Shown here in pieces: positions 6,163 to 6,374 of a stretch of 6,374 nt of DNA (its first letter is position 1; each line of letters starts with the position of its first letter). The stretch comes from Bacillota bacterium (lineage in GTDB: Bacteria; Bacillota; Bacilli; Bacillales; Cytobacillaceae): NCBI GenBank assembly GCA_030705745.1, contig JAUZPT010000178.1:1-6374 (forward strand), written 5' to 3'. Both the position numbers and the translations under genes were made by a program. A model generated the notes under the pieces. It did not search any database. It was given only the letters and a program-made list of their open reading frames with translations, and had not been told where the DNA came from.

Positions 6163-6231
6163 CCTTTAGGCGAAGGCAGAGGCGTAGTTGCACTTATGCG
6201 TTCAGAATTTATGGATATAAATTCTGATTAG
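6147..6231. repeat. Structured intergenic element, probably a dispersed repeat
   Basis: Three or four hairpins follow each other: CTCGCC-GATT-GGCGAG (6147-6162), GCCTT...AAGGC (6162-6177, overlapping), GCGTA...TATGC (6182-6199) and a perfect 11-bp stem TCAGAATTTAT-GGAT-ATAAATTCTGA (6202-6227). The middle is more GC-rich than its surroundings. In one plus frame it reads RRSCTYAFRIYGYKF-stop, a tail I remember from many spurious hypothetical Bacillaceae proteins, which suggests a widespread repeat rather than a gene. This recollection was not checked. No ribosome site or long frame supports coding. Confidence 0.5.
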
Positions 6232-6266
6232 CTAAAAATAAAAAGGACAGATTTTACTCTGCCCTT
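6230..6266 (-). terminator. Leftward intrinsic terminator in the right intergenic region
   Basis: On the minus strand GGGCAGA-GTAAAA-TCTGTCC (6264-6245, one A-C mismatch), extended by A-T pairs, is followed by TTTTTATTTTTAGC. This is a good terminator for a leftward gene lying beyond the right edge of the window. Confidence 0.6.
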
Positions 6267-6268
6267 AG

Positions 6269-6304
6269 ATTGTCGAGAAAGAGGTATTTTCTCGGCAATT
6301 TTTT
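6269..6304 (+). terminator. Rightward intrinsic terminator with no visible upstream gene
   Basis: TTGTCGAGAAA (6270-6280) pairs with TTTCTCGGCAA (6288-6298) through 11 pairs including one G-U, with a 7-base loop, followed by a T-tract and TATTTTC. It points right, but no rightward gene exists between 4025 and here. The minus strand has no T-tract after the stem. Confidence 0.6.
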
Positions 6305-6351
6305 ATTTTCTCAGAACCTTACTATCTAATTTAGTGATAGCCCTTGATAAT

Positions 6352-6374
6352 GGTCCTGTTGATTTCCGCTCCGG
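6352..6374 (-). repeat. GC-rich dispersed repeat, right copy (inverted, cut by window edge)
   Basis: Read on the minus strand, GGAGCGGAAATCAACAG (6372-6356) matches 47-63 at 16 of 17 positions, and the flanking CC and (G)ACC agree as well. The element runs out of the window, so its GC-rich body is not visible. Confidence 0.6.

Noticed and set aside
6130..6231. Plus-strand short frame ending MRSEFMDINSD
   Set aside because: No ribosome site, very short, and it overlaps a set of hairpins; more likely a repeat element than a gene.
1..6374. Defence system, prophage, insertion sequence, CRISPR array, tRNA or rRNA
   Set aside because: No transposase, integrase, regularly spaced repeat or RNA-gene signature is visible; genes are ordinary Bacillus core-type genes.

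Overview
The window reads as chromosomal DNA from a low-GC, spore-forming Bacillaceae. The core is a recognisable Bacillus block: yuiA-yuiB, yuiC, yuiD and the M17 aminopeptidase YuiE/PepA. Next to it sit a YuxO/MenI-type hotdog thioesterase and a YufK-like (DUF5366) membrane protein. Strong GGAGG-type ribosome binding sites and sigma-A-like promoters fit this. Two kinds of intergenic repeat resemble sequences I remember from Peribacillus/Cytobacillus-type genomes, but the exact species cannot be read from the sequence.

Layout, left to right. Positions 1-72 hold a GC-rich dispersed repeat, followed by two hairpins (143-193) that end the leftward yufK-like gene (198-755). Further leftward genes are the thioesterase (851-1240), a tiny Gly/Tyr-rich protein (1410-1655) with its own terminator, and pepA (1803-3311). 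pepA and the rightward yuiD (3543-4025) diverge from a 231-bp intergenic region with one promoter each. yuiD converges on yuiC (4059-4775, leftward) through a shared bidirectional terminator. Then come yuiB (4904-5227), a 40-residue zinc-finger-like YuiA (5308-5430), and a Nudix hydrolase (5587-6075), all leftward. The last 300 bp hold no gene. They contain a structured repeat-like element, two terminator-type hairpins in opposite directions, and an inverted copy of the left-end repeat at the very edge.

Most genes look like separate short housekeeping or stationary-phase units: peptide turnover (PepA), cell-wall cutting (YuiC), a PAP2-like membrane protein (YuiD), a thioesterase possibly in menaquinone synthesis, and a Nudix hydrolase. 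No defence system, mobile gene or metabolic cluster is visible. The points most worth a second look are a long hairpin that buries the ribosome binding site of yuiB just downstream of yuiA, the structured element at 6147-6231, the Gly/Tyr-rich small protein with an internal repeat, and the same repeat facing inward from both ends.
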